Origin: Streptococcus devriesei DSM 19639
GTDB taxonomy: Bacteria; Bacillota; Bacilli; Lactobacillales; Streptococcaceae
Direction of reading: 5' to 3'
Length of the DNA: 56,543 nt
NCBI RefSeq assembly: GCF_000423725.1
Contig: NZ_AUIN01000002.1
Location: 1-56,543, forward strand
Positions 48,790-56,497 of this stretch are shown in pieces. The notes beneath the pieces were generated by a model, which ran no database searches, had not been told where the DNA came from, and saw nothing but the letters and a program-made list of their open reading frames with translations. Position 1 is the first letter of the stretch, and each line of letters starts with the position of its first letter. The position numbers and the translations under genes are program-made.

Positions 48790-49716
48790 TTAGTCAAATT
48801 CATACAAGGCTGTTGAAAGATAGCGTTCGCCGTTATCCGGTGCAATAGCCAAAACTTTTTTGTCTTTGCCCAGTTTTTTAGCTACTTCGATAGCAGCCCA
48901 AACGGCAGCTGAGGCAGAAATACCCAGAAGGAAGCCTTCTTTACCGCCAAAATTACGGCCGGTTGCCAAAGCATCGTCAGATTTAACACGGATAACTTCA
49001 TCATAAGATTGAGTATCAAGCGCTACCGGAATGAACCCGGTTGAGATGCCTTGAATCTTGTGAGGACCTGGTTTATCGCCGGAAAGAACGGCAGATTCAT
49101 CGGCTTCAAGACCGTAGATCTTAATATCAGGATTATCCTTTTTGAGAACTTGTGAAACGCCGGTGATTGTACCGCCGGTACCAATACCGGCTACGAAAGC
49201 GTCAAGTCCGTGTGAACCAAAAGCATCTAGGATTTCTGGTCCTGTTGTCAGTTCATGCGTCTTTGGATTAGCCGGATTGTCAAATTGGAGAGGCACCCAG
49301 CCGCCAACTTCCTTAGCAATTTCGTGAGCTTTTTCAATAGCCCCCTTAGTTCCGGCACTGCCTGGTGTTAAGACAAGTTCGGCGCCGTAGGCTTGGATAA
49401 TTTTACGGCGTTCAACGCTCATGGTCTCAGGCATAGTGATGATCACCTTATAGCCCTTTGCCGCACCAACCCAGGAAAGTCCGATACCTGTATTGCCGCT
49501 GGTTGGTTCAACAATAGTGTCTCCAGGTTTTATGATACCGCGTTTTTCAGCATCTTCAATCATGTTTAAAGCGATACGGTCTTTAACTGATGAACCGGGA
49601 TTGAAAGCTTCAAGTTTAAGATAGACATCTGCTGCATTATCAGGAACAACCTTGTTTAGTTTAACAATAGGTGTGTTTCCGATCAATTCGGTGATGTTAT
49701 CGTAAATTTTTGTCAT
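48790..49716 (-). CDS. cysK: Cysteine synthase A
   Basis: CysK makes L-cysteine from O-acetylserine and sulfide. The 308-residue PLP enzyme has Lys45 in SSVKDR (cofactor Schiff base), the substrate loop [14 protein letters not shown] (about 66-79), GTGGTITG (about 175-182), and SGISAS-like ISASAAV toward the end. The promoter carries a large palindrome just upstream of the -35, placed for activation by a LysR-type regulator. A CysR regulator of cysK is known in S. mutans but not encoded here. Confidence 0.97.
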   Translation of the reverse strand: MTKIYDNITELIGNTPIVKLNKVVPDNAADVYLKLEAFNPGSSVKDRIALNMIEDAEKRGIIKPGDTIVEPTSGNTGIGLSWVGAAKGYKVIITMPETMSVERRKIIQAYGAELVLTPGSAGTKGAIEKAHEIAKEVGGWVPLQFDNPANPKTHELTTGPEILDAFGSHGLDAFVAGIGTGGTITGVSQVLKKDNPDIKIYGLEADESAVLSGDKPGPHKIQGISTGFIPVALDTQSYDEVIRVKSDDALATGRNFGGKEGFLLGISASAAVWAAIEVAKKLGKDKKVLAIAPDNGERYLSTALYEFD

Positions 49717-49748
49717 AATACTATACCTCGCAAAATTGATTTGTTTCC

Positions 49749-49777
49749 AGTATAGGCTGAAAAAGAGGCTTTGTAAA
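49749..49777 (-). promoter_or_regulatory. cysK promoter
   Basis: On the minus strand the -35 TTTACA (49777-49772) and -10 TATACT (49754-49749) are separated by exactly 17 bp. Transcription would start near 49742, about 25 bases before the ATG. Confidence 0.8.
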
Positions 49778-49784
49778 ATATAAA

Positions 49785-49807
49785 TTATTTATCACCGTGA
49801 TAAATAA
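49785..49807. promoter_or_regulatory. 23-bp palindrome, probable sulfur-regulator operator at cysK
   Basis: Eleven bases on each side of a central C pair perfectly; the inner core is TATCAC-C-GTGATA. The centre lies about 54 bases upstream of the expected start, the usual place for a LysR-type activator. The same half-sites occur at 11371-11439 upstream of the cystine transporter. It also lies just after the yigZ stop, so a terminator role is possible, but the T run after it is poor. Confidence 0.65.
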
Positions 49808-49813
49808 ATCATA

Positions 49814-50443
49814 TCACATGGCAGGAATTTCAACGACCTGACTGCCGGAGATACGGCTGGTAACTTTTCCCTGGTAAAAATCATTTAGACTGCCTTGAAT
49901 CCTGTCAATATCCTTTTCGTCTACATAAATAGTTGTCGTAACATGGACTGAAAAATCGGTATCATACTCTTGCAGTCCATGTGCACTTAAGAAATTGGCA
50001 AAATTTTGATACTGGGGATAGCTTAATTCCAGCTTAAGCCCCGTCTGTTCCTTAACTTCGACCATCCCGAGTGCTTTGATTGTACTTGCCACACTTCCCG
50101 AGTAAGCACGAATAAGACCGCCGGCTCCTAATTTGATGCCGCCGAAATAGCGAGTAACAACGACCGCAAGATTGGTCAGATGATTTTTTTCAAGGACACT
50201 TAGCATCGGAACTCCTGCGGTGCCGCTGGGTTCCCCATCATCGCTGGAGCGCTTGATATCACTGCTTTCCCCGATAATCATGGCAGAGCAGGAATGAGTA
50301 GCTTTATAGTGCTCTTTTTTTATTTGGGCAATAAAATCGCGTCCTTCTTCTTCTGAGTAAATTCTTTTGGCCTGACAGATAAAGCGGGATTTTTTAATAA
50401 CTTCTTCTGTGCAGCCGTTTTTAGCAATTGTCCGATAGTTCAT
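49814..50443 (-). CDS. yigZ: YigZ/IMPACT family protein
   Basis: This 209-residue cytoplasmic protein of the UPF0029/IMPACT family has KKSRFICQAKRI near the start and the hallmark GEPSGTAGVPML (about 72-83). The VVVTRYFGGIKLGAGGLIRAYS block (key residues RYFGG, LGAGGL) follows. The C-terminal ferredoxin-like domain is at about 135-205. A role at the ribosome or in proline peptide processing has been proposed for relatives, but function is unsettled. ATG 50443 is preferred over TTG 50449. It is divergent from comFA with only 71 bp between the starts. Confidence 0.9.
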   Translation of the reverse strand: MNYRTIAKNGCTEEVIKKSRFICQAKRIYSEEEGRDFIAQIKKEHYKATHSCSAMIIGESSDIKRSSDDGEPSGTAGVPMLSVLEKNHLTNLAVVVTRYFGGIKLGAGGLIRAYSGSVASTIKALGMVEVKEQTGLKLELSYPQYQNFANFLSAHGLQEYDTDFSVHVTTTIYVDEKDIDRIQGSLNDFYQGKVTSRISGSQVVEIPAM

Positions 50444-50497
50444 AGACAAAGTGTACCCGTTTTTTTGAAAAGGTGCAAGCTGATTTTTACTACTTTT

Positions 50498-50505
50498 TGC
50501 GAATA
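50498..50505 (+). promoter_or_regulatory. SigX (ComX) cin-box of comFA
   Basis: TGCGAATA matches the streptococcal late-competence box TACGAATA at 7 of 8 positions and is preceded by a T-rich run. It ends only 9 bases before the comFA ATG, so the transcript would start at or within a few bases of the start codon. Confidence 0.75.
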
Positions 50506-50514
50506 GTAAAACAG

Positions 50515-51816
50515 ATGGACAACTTAAAAAATTATTATGGCCGCCTATGGACTGAAAGTCAGCTGGATGATGATCTCAAAAAACATGCCCAAACTTTGCC
50601 GGCCATGACAGAGAAATTTCCCTATTTTATTTGCAATCGCTGCGGCAGCAAAAACAGCAGAGACAACAGTCTGCCTGATGGTTCGGTTTACTGCAGAAGC
50701 TGTCTGGTATTTGGCCGCATCAGCAGCCGAGAAAAACTGTTTTATTTTGAACAGCAGACCTTTCCGGAAATTGAGGCGCTGAGATGGCAGGGTCAGCTGA
50801 CGCCTTTCCAGCAGAGCGTTTCAGATAGTTTGAGAAAGGCTGTCAAAAATAAAGAAAATATCCTTGTTCATGCGGTGACCGGGGCTGGAAAGACCGAAAT
50901 GATTTATGGGACACTGGATGATACCCTTAGGCAGGGCAAAGCAGCGGCGCTGGTCAGTCCTCGGGTTGATGTTTGCTTGGAGCTGTATAAACGCTTAAGC
51001 CGTGATTTTTCCTGTTCTATCAGCCTGCTGCATGGAGAATCAGAAACCTATGAGCGCAGTCCTCTGGTCATTGCAACGACACATCAGCTTTTAAGATTTT
51101 ATCAGGCTTTTGACCTTTTAATTGTCGATGAGGTTGATGCCTTCCCTTTTGTTGATAACAAAATGCTGCACTATGCTCTGGATCATTGTCTTAAATCTGA
51201 CGGGACCAGAGTATATTTAACAGCCACGTCAACAGAGCAGCTGGACAGGCAAATTAAGCAGGGTCAGCTGAAAAAACTGCACTTGGCCAGACGTTTTCAC
51301 GCCAAACCTTTGGTTGTACCTCAAACTGTTTGGCTGAATTTTTCTCTTGAAAAGGCAGATAAGCAAAAGCTGCCTGCCCGCTTTTTAAGGTATGTTCGAA
51401 AGCAGCGGCAAAGCCGGTTTCCCTTGCTCATTTTCTTTCCTCACATTGAATTGGGGTTACGTTTTACAGAGTCTCTGAAAAAATATTTTCCGGACGAATC
51501 CATTGATTTTATTTCCAGCCTAAGCCCGGACCGTCTGGAAAAAGTTGAACAGTTTAGGAACGGTCAGATTCAAATGTTAGTATCAACAACTATTTTAGAA
51601 AGAGGGGTCACCTTTCCCGGCGTTGACGTTTTTGTCATGGTAGCCAATCATCGTTTATTTACCAAGACAGCCTTGATACAAATTGCCGGCCGTGTCGGAC
51701 GCTCACAAAACCGACCGACAGGAACACTGATTTTCTTTCATAATGGCCTTAATAAAGCGATTAAAAAGGCTGTTTTTGAAATTAAAGAAATGAATCGAAA
51801 GGGAGGATTTAAATGA
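50515..51816 (+). CDS. comFA: Competence helicase ComFA
   Basis: ComFA is a membrane-associated ATPase that helps pull single-stranded DNA into the cell during transformation. The 433-residue protein has an N-terminal four-cysteine zinc site (CNRCGS at about 41-46 and CRSC at about 60-63), Walker A VTGAGKTE (about 124-131), the DEAD-like VDEVD (about 202-206), and helicase motifs TTILERGVTFPGVD and QIAGRVGRS. No Shine-Dalgarno precedes the ATG at 50515. A longer GTG-initiated form from 50473 would start upstream of the cin-box and is less likely. Confidence 0.94.
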   Translation: MDNLKNYYGRLWTESQLDDDLKKHAQTLPAMTEKFPYFICNRCGSKNSRDNSLPDGSVYCRSCLVFGRISSREKLFYFEQQTFPEIEALRWQGQLTPFQQSVSDSLRKAVKNKENILVHAVTGAGKTEMIYGTLDDTLRQGKAAALVSPRVDVCLELYKRLSRDFSCSISLLHGESETYERSPLVIATTHQLLRFYQAFDLLIVDEVDAFPFVDNKMLHYALDHCLKSDGTRVYLTATSTEQLDRQIKQGQLKKLHLARRFHAKPLVVPQTVWLNFSLEKADKQKLPARFLRYVRKQRQSRFPLLIFFPHIELGLRFTESLKKYFPDESIDFISSLSPDRLEKVEQFRNGQIQMLVSTTILERGVTFPGVDVFVMVANHRLFTKTALIQIAGRVGRSQNRPTGTLIFFHNGLNKAIKKAVFEIKEMNRKGGFK

Positions 51817-52475
51817 TTTGTCTTATATGCCATTTACCCTTTGAAAGCAATCTGAACTTTTCTTCTGTTTTTTTCCTGAGTGCTGTAGAGGATGCGGTTT
51901 GCAGCAGCTGTTTTTCTAAATTTCAGCCTATTTCAAACAGTCATTGTCCCGCCTGCTGTAAAAATAATGTCAATACTTATTGTCAGGACTGCCTTTATTG
52001 GCAAAACAAGGGACAAAAGGTCAATCACAGAGCCCTCTTTTGTTATAATCAAGCCATGAAAGATTATTTTAGCACTTATAAGTTTCAGGGAGATTATCTT
52101 TTGAGGAAGGTTTTTGCAAAGACTGTCAGGAAAGTGTTAAAAAACAGCCGCGGTTATACGTTGGTTCCTATTCCGCTCAGCCGCTCGAGCCTAAACAGCC
52201 GCGGATTCAATCAAGTACAGGCTTTTTTAGATGAAGCTAAATTGCCTTACAGCCAATTATTAGGAAAAAATGACAGTATTAAACAATCCAGCAAAACACG
52301 GCAGGAGAGGCTGTCCAGTCAGCAATTTTTTTATTTAAGAAAAACTAAAGAATTGCCTGATAAGGTTATATTAGTTGACGATATCTATACTACGGGTGCC
52401 ACTATCCAGTTAGCCAGTCAGCTATTGCTTGAAAACGGCGTGAAAACAGTGAAGTCCTTTTCTTTGGCAAGATGA
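51813..52475 (+). CDS. comFC: Competence protein ComFC
   Basis: ComFC partners ComFA in DNA uptake. The 220-residue protein has an N-terminal zinc-binding region with several CxxC pairs (CLIC at 3-6, CSSC at about 30-33, CPAC and CQDC further on). A C-terminal phosphoribosyltransferase-like domain has the PRPP-loop signature VILVDDIYTTGAT (about 187-199) and NSRGFNQVQ (about 128-136). It overlaps comFA by 4 bases (ATGA). No signal peptide is present. Confidence 0.95.
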   Translation: MICLICHLPFESNLNFSSVFFLSAVEDAVCSSCFSKFQPISNSHCPACCKNNVNTYCQDCLYWQNKGQKVNHRALFCYNQAMKDYFSTYKFQGDYLLRKVFAKTVRKVLKNSRGYTLVPIPLSRSSLNSRGFNQVQAFLDEAKLPYSQLLGKNDSIKQSSKTRQERLSSQQFFYLRKTKELPDKVILVDDIYTTGATIQLASQLLLENGVKTVKSFSLAR

Positions 52476-52484
52476 TAAAAAAAC

Positions 52485-52512
52485 TTGCAAATTTTCATGA
52501 AAGCGATATAAT
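52485..52512 (+). promoter_or_regulatory. hpf promoter
   Basis: The -35 TTGCAA (52485-52490) and -10 TATAAT (52507-52512) are spaced 16 bp, giving a leader of about 40 nt. The spacer contains ATGAAAGCG, which partly resembles a catabolite-responsive element, but the match is incomplete. Confidence 0.7.
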
Positions 52513-52559
52513 AATAATGAAGAAAGCGCTTATCTAAAGCGTAAGAAAAGAGGTAGCTT

Positions 52560-53108
52560 ATGATTAAATGTAGTATTCGTGGGGAGAACATTGAAGTAAC
52601 AGATGCGATCCGTAACTATGTTGAGTCTAAACTCAAAAAAATCGAAAAGTATTTTAATGCTGATCAGGAATTAAATGCGCGTGTCAATCTAAAAGTATAT
52701 CGCGAAAAAACGGCTAAGGTTGAGGTTACTATTCCTCTCGATTCAGTCACCCTTCGCGCTGAAGATATTTCTCAAGATATGTATGGTTCGGCCGATTTAG
52801 TCGTTGATAAGATTGAACGTCAAATTCGCAAAAACAAAACAAAAATTGCCAAAAAACATCGTGAAAAGAAACCGGCATCCCATGTTTTTACAACTGAGTT
52901 TGAAGCAGAAGAAATTGAAGAAACGCCGGCAGTCAAGGTTGTAAGAACGAAAAATATTACATTGAAACCAATGGATATTGAGGAAGCCCGCCTGCAAATG
53001 GAGCTTTTGGGGCATGACTTCTTCATTTATACAGATGCTAATGACAATACAACTAACGTACTTTATCGCCGTGAAGACGGAAATCTAGGAGTTATTGAAG
53101 CAAAATAA
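52560..53108 (+). CDS. hpf: Long-form hibernation promoting factor
   Basis: Hpf dimerises 70S ribosomes into 100S particles in stationary phase. The 182-residue protein has the N-terminal RaiA/HPF domain (about 1-97: KCSIRGENIEVTDAIRNYVE, then KLKKIEKYF) and a linker (about 98-122). The C-terminal dimerisation domain (about 123-182) has KPMDIEEARLQMELLGHDFF and NVLYRREDGNLGVIE. Length and the C-terminal domain identify the long form typical of Firmicutes. The position after comFA-comFC is conserved in streptococci. Confidence 0.96.
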   Translation: MIKCSIRGENIEVTDAIRNYVESKLKKIEKYFNADQELNARVNLKVYREKTAKVEVTIPLDSVTLRAEDISQDMYGSADLVVDKIERQIRKNKTKIAKKHREKKPASHVFTTEFEAEEIEETPAVKVVRTKNITLKPMDIEEARLQMELLGHDFFIYTDANDNTTNVLYRREDGNLGVIEAK

Positions 53109-53125
53109 TATATGATAGTCATAAC

Positions 53126-53155
53126 AAGGCTGGGACAAAAGTGTTCCAGCCTTTT
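53126..53155 (+). terminator. Terminator after hpf, streptococcal GGCTGGGAC type
   Basis: AAGGCTGG (53126-53133) pairs with CCAGCCTT (53146-53153), followed by TT. The AGGCTGGGACA core also occurs in the terminator at 11312-11341. Confidence 0.88.
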
Positions 53156-53231
53156 CGCTTGAATGAATTGACTGCAAGGAAGCTTTATAGTTTGCCGTCT
53201 GCAGAATAAAGAAATGAACTTTAAACAGCCG

Positions 53232-53246
53232 ATCATTTAATGATCT
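53232..53246. promoter_or_regulatory. 15-bp perfect palindrome in intergenic region
   Basis: GATCATT-T-AATGATC is perfectly symmetrical and lies about 90 bp upstream of the promoter at 53322. No regulator can be named. It could equally be a chance palindrome in AT-rich DNA. Confidence 0.35.
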
Positions 53247-53321
53247 GGACGAGGGTAGACTGAGAAGTCTGTTTTCTTGGAAATGATGATAGAATCTCTC
53301 TTAGAGCTTGCTGTTATCACC

Positions 53322-53376
53322 TTGTCAGATTAAAAAGCTCATGCTATAATTTTTTATTATGTAACATAATTGTAAG
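53322..53376 (+). promoter_or_regulatory. Promoter with WalR-like box, envelope protein gene
   Basis: The -35 TTGTCA (53322-53327) and extended -10 TGC-TATAAT (53345-53350) are spaced 17 bp. Downstream, TGTAAC (53360-53365), ATAAT, TGTAAG (53371-53376) matches the WalR/VicR consensus TGTWAH-N5-TGTWAH at 11 of 12 positions and overlaps the start region and the ribosome site. A bound regulator there would repress. Confidence 0.6.
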
Positions 53377-53385
53377 GAGATTGAT

Positions 53386-54462
53386 ATGAATAAAGAAGAT
53401 TGGCTGGATTACTTTGAGGCTGTTAACGGACGCGACCCGTCTGCCAAAGAGATTGCAGAAGCTCTGGCTGCAGGAGAATTTCAAAATGATGCCGTTGCTG
53501 AAGGCTCAAAAGAGAAAAACGAGCTGACTCCAGAGCCAGTGGCAGCAGTATCAGAAGAGGCCGAAACCAAAGTAAATCAGGAAGAGGCGTCTGTTGCCAA
53601 GCAGGCTGATAATCAGGGGGCACCCCATCAACAGGCTGAACAGTTGAAGGAAAAAGGGAAAGGTTATTTTGCTTGGTTTCTGGAAGGCTTAAAAAGGCCA
53701 GCAGCCCAGTCTGCAAATAGTCAGTTTGCTTATGGGGCGGTGACCTTAATTCTTGCAGCGCTTTTTCTAGCTGCCGGTCTAGTCAATTATGTTCATCGAA
53801 TTTTTACCTCGATTATCAATATGACCATTGGCGGTGAAAGTCTTAAAATGAATGAACCGGAAGCTTTTTCTGTCGTTGAAGATGCTGTCCGTACCAATTT
53901 TGGTTTTAGTAAAGTAATTGTCATAACAGTTATTATTTTCATTGCTTATGCTCTTGTAGCTGCTGTACCGGCTTTGCTTGACAAATTTTCTGCTAAATCT
54001 CAAGAAAAAGTGACCTTTTTATTGGGGAAATATGTTGCTTATACACCGCTTTTAGCAGCTGTTAATCTGCTCATCTTTTTACTGAGTTTCTTAACGTCAG
54101 CTAAATTAATTGTTTCAAGCGATTATTCCTATCAAATCGCATCATCTTTTGGGTCTATCGGCTCCAATCCTTTTGAAGGGCTGTCGTCTGTTTCGCATTT
54201 GATTAAAGAAGTGCCGGCTATCCGCTCTATTCAAACAGTATTTATATATTTAACTCTTTTAAGTGTTGTTAGCTTAGCCATTCTAATAGTAGCCTTTTTA
54301 GCAAATATCAAGGTATCATTGGGAAGCTTAAATAATTTTTATGTGCGTCTGATTGCGTTTCTTGTGTTTATTCTAATTATTTTCTTCATGGATAAATCAA
54401 TTGCAGCAAACCTTTTGGGCGGATTAGATGGCATAAAAGATTCATTGACAAAGTTATATTAA
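53386..54462 (+). CDS. Polytopic membrane protein with N-terminal WxxxFExxxGRxP motif
   Basis: I recognise this only as a streptococcal membrane protein resembling DUF6574-type proteins. The 358-residue protein starts with a compact motif, DWLDYFEAVNGRDPSAKEI (5-23), followed by GEFQ. An acidic Gln/Glu/Ala linker (about 30-95) and about five hydrophobic segments (about 122-145, 177-202, 222-243, 283-307, 317-345) follow. The same motif opens the next protein, where it occurs twice. No enzyme motif is seen. It has its own strong promoter and is 14 bases upstream of the TcaA-like gene, so the two are probably co-expressed. Confidence 0.8.
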   Translation: MNKEDWLDYFEAVNGRDPSAKEIAEALAAGEFQNDAVAEGSKEKNELTPEPVAAVSEEAETKVNQEEASVAKQADNQGAPHQQAEQLKEKGKGYFAWFLEGLKRPAAQSANSQFAYGAVTLILAALFLAAGLVNYVHRIFTSIINMTIGGESLKMNEPEAFSVVEDAVRTNFGFSKVIVITVIIFIAYALVAAVPALLDKFSAKSQEKVTFLLGKYVAYTPLLAAVNLLIFLLSFLTSAKLIVSSDYSYQIASSFGSIGSNPFEGLSSVSHLIKEVPAIRSIQTVFIYLTLLSVVSLAILIVAFLANIKVSLGSLNNFYVRLIAFLVFILIIFFMDKSIAANLLGGLDGIKDSLTKLY

Positions 54463-54476
54463 AATAGGATGGTACT

Positions 54477-56174
54477 ATGGCAAGCAAAGAAAAATGGGTA
54501 GAATTATTTGAAAAGGTTATCGGCCGTAAGCCGACGCCGCAAGAATTTTTAGAAGGTAAAAAAGCTGATTTTGACTTAAAAGAAATTAAGAAAATAGCAA
54601 ATGTTTCTGCAGACTTGACAGAACCCTTGTCAGCAGATTCTCAAGGCAGTCCTGCAAAGACTTTAAATGCGGCCGGCCAAGCTTCTGCGGAGCTTGCAGC
54701 TCAAATGACAGAAGAATCCCAAGCTTCAAAGTCACCTGCTGCTGGCAGTGAAAAGTCCCCCAAGCAATTGTGGGTGGAAGCTTTTGAAAAGCAGATTGGC
54801 CGTAAGCCGACTCCTGACGAATTTCTCCTTGCCAAAAATCAGCAGTTTGATCTGGCTAAGATTAAGCAATCAACAGAAAATAAACCTGCCGGCAGTCCGG
54901 CAGAACCGGCTGAAAAATCTTGGTCAAAAGGGAAGAAAATCTTAGCTGCGCTGGCAGTCATTCTTTTACTTGCGCTTGGAGCAGGTTATATCTACGGCAA
55001 TCAGTATTTTTCTCGCGAGGCAGTTGCAGAAAGGTATTTGAAAACTGCCAATCATAATTTTACCAAAGCTTTAGCTTTTGAAGTGTGGAGTGATACAGAA
55101 AAGCCAATAAAACAATCAGAATTAATTTATAGAAATTCCGAAGAAAACAGGACACTGCAGATGGATGACCTTATGTCTGACTATCGGCAAATGAAAAATG
55201 TAGGCAGAAAGTTTTTGATTTTCCCTGATTGGCGAGTTGCCGTCAAACCCGTTTCAGCTACGGTATCTGTCAACACAAAAGGCTTGGAGTTATTTGTTAA
55301 TCATAAGAGACTTGCTAAAACGGACAGCGATTCTTACACGAAGACTATTTCACGGCTTTATCCGGGAACCTATCATTTTGCTGCTAAGGGGACACTATCT
55401 GGTCAGAAACTTGAAGTCTCATCCGAAGAAACCATTACCAATAACATAAAAGTTAATTTAAATGTTAAATATCTCAGTTTTCAGGTTAACAGCAATCTTA
55501 CTGATGGAGATCTGTACGTAGGCAGTCGAAAAATCGGAAAGCTACACGATGGCAAATACAAGGTTTCAAAATTAGCTGTCACAGATGCTTCCAAGATCTA
55601 TGTTCAGAAATCATTCTCTGGGAAATCTCCTCTAAAATCAGAGACACAATCAATAGAAGATATCTATGATGGTGATACTATTACTCTGGATGCCAAAGGT
55701 GTTCTTGACCGTGATACTGCGGATTCACTCATTACAGAAGCTTACCGCAAAATGAGCTCATACGCTTCTTCACAAACTACACCGGATGATTTGGATGATA
55801 TTTTTACCGGCGGAAACAATAATAAATTCTATCAAGATGTAAAAAACACGATAGATACCAATACCACCGGTGCGAAAAATCGAAGTGCTGACTCCATCAC
55901 ATTTAGTGATGTTGATGTCACCAAGGTAACCCAAACCGGACCAACAACTTTTTCAGTTGAATTTACAGTTGTCTATGATTTTTACTATGGCTATGACTCA
56001 GAGCACAAATCATCTGGGGACATCATTCAAAAATTATCATGGTCAGCTCTTGTTGAATATGCTGGCGATGATAAAAATAGGGACAGCTATCCTTATAGTA
56101 CTTATGATGATTACCGCATTACTTCCGGTAACAGTAAATCAAGTGTTTTAAGCACTAAAAACACAGTCGACTAA
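54477..56174 (+). CDS. TcaA-like membrane protein with duplicated N-terminal motif
   Basis: This 565-residue bitopic protein has two copies of a short motif in its cytoplasmic part. The first is KWVELFEKVIGRKPTPQEFL (6-25) and the second, near residue 96, carries LWVEAFEKQIGRKPTPDEF. Each is followed by FDL-KIK. One membrane segment (about 158-177) precedes an extracellular region resembling TcaA/YvbJ proteins: a helical first part, a beta domain around FPDWRVAVKPVSATVSV (about 246-262), repeated Ig-like units, and a C-terminal NTF2-like domain (about 415-560). TcaA is linked to wall stress and glycopeptide response in staphylococci. In TcaA a zinc ribbon takes the N-terminal place. Confidence 0.8.
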   Translation: MASKEKWVELFEKVIGRKPTPQEFLEGKKADFDLKEIKKIANVSADLTEPLSADSQGSPAKTLNAAGQASAELAAQMTEESQASKSPAAGSEKSPKQLWVEAFEKQIGRKPTPDEFLLAKNQQFDLAKIKQSTENKPAGSPAEPAEKSWSKGKKILAALAVILLLALGAGYIYGNQYFSREAVAERYLKTANHNFTKALAFEVWSDTEKPIKQSELIYRNSEENRTLQMDDLMSDYRQMKNVGRKFLIFPDWRVAVKPVSATVSVNTKGLELFVNHKRLAKTDSDSYTKTISRLYPGTYHFAAKGTLSGQKLEVSSEETITNNIKVNLNVKYLSFQVNSNLTDGDLYVGSRKIGKLHDGKYKVSKLAVTDASKIYVQKSFSGKSPLKSETQSIEDIYDGDTITLDAKGVLDRDTADSLITEAYRKMSSYASSQTTPDDLDDIFTGGNNNKFYQDVKNTIDTNTTGAKNRSADSITFSDVDVTKVTQTGPTTFSVEFTVVYDFYYGYDSEHKSSGDIIQKLSWSALVEYAGDDKNRDSYPYSTYDDYRITSGNSKSSVLSTKNTVD

Positions 56175-56243
56175 AAAGAACAAAATCTTACTAGTATTTT
56201 GGGAAGCGGTCGGATAGGATTGTTTCAGCAGTAGATAATTGAC

Positions 56244-56274
56244 ACACTGAGATGAACTTTATTCATCTCAGTGT
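56244..56274 (+). terminator. Perfect hairpin after TcaA-like gene
   Basis: Thirteen bases, ACACTGAGATGAA (56244-56256), pair perfectly with TTCATCTCAGTGT (56262-56274) over a 5-nt loop. The T run after it is only two bases, so termination may be weak or the hairpin may protect the 3' end. Confidence 0.65.
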
Positions 56275-56362
56275 TTGATGTCTGACAGTTTCCTAAGCCA
56301 GTTATGTTTAGAGTAACAGCTGTTTCATGTATTCTGTTAGATACTGAGCGGCCTCCGCACGC

Positions 56363-56414
56363 TAACCGCCAGCCTTTTAGCCTGCAGTCTATCGGGCTTG
56401 ACGGCGCGCGGTTA
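56363..56414. other. GC-rich inverted repeat upstream of rRNA promoter
   Basis: TAACCGC (56363-56369) is complementary to GCGGTTA (56408-56414), with further partial pairing of CCAGCC with GGGCTTG inside. The stretch 56345-56415 is clearly more GC-rich than the surrounding sequence. No gene is evident; it may be the end of an upstream transcript or a regulatory structure. Confidence 0.35.
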
Positions 56415-56468
56415 TGGGGAAGAAGGGTATTTACAACAATAACGGCCAAAAAAAGTTGAAAAAAGGAG

Positions 56469-56497
56469 TTGACAAAGGGGGGAAGAGCTGATAGAAT
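56469..56497 (+). promoter_or_regulatory. Strong promoter and leader of a probable rRNA operon
   Basis: The -35 TTGACA (56469-56474) and -10 TAGAAT (56492-56497) are spaced 17 bp, with an A-rich stretch directly upstream (56448-56465) like an UP element. The window then ends with CTTTGAAAACTGAACAA, a sequence commonly found just ahead of 16S rRNA in lactic acid bacteria. The rRNA gene itself lies outside the window. Confidence 0.75.

Noticed and set aside
52496..52515. Catabolite-responsive element in the hpf promoter
   Set aside because: ATGAAAGCG matches only the left part of the cre consensus; the right half is not conserved.
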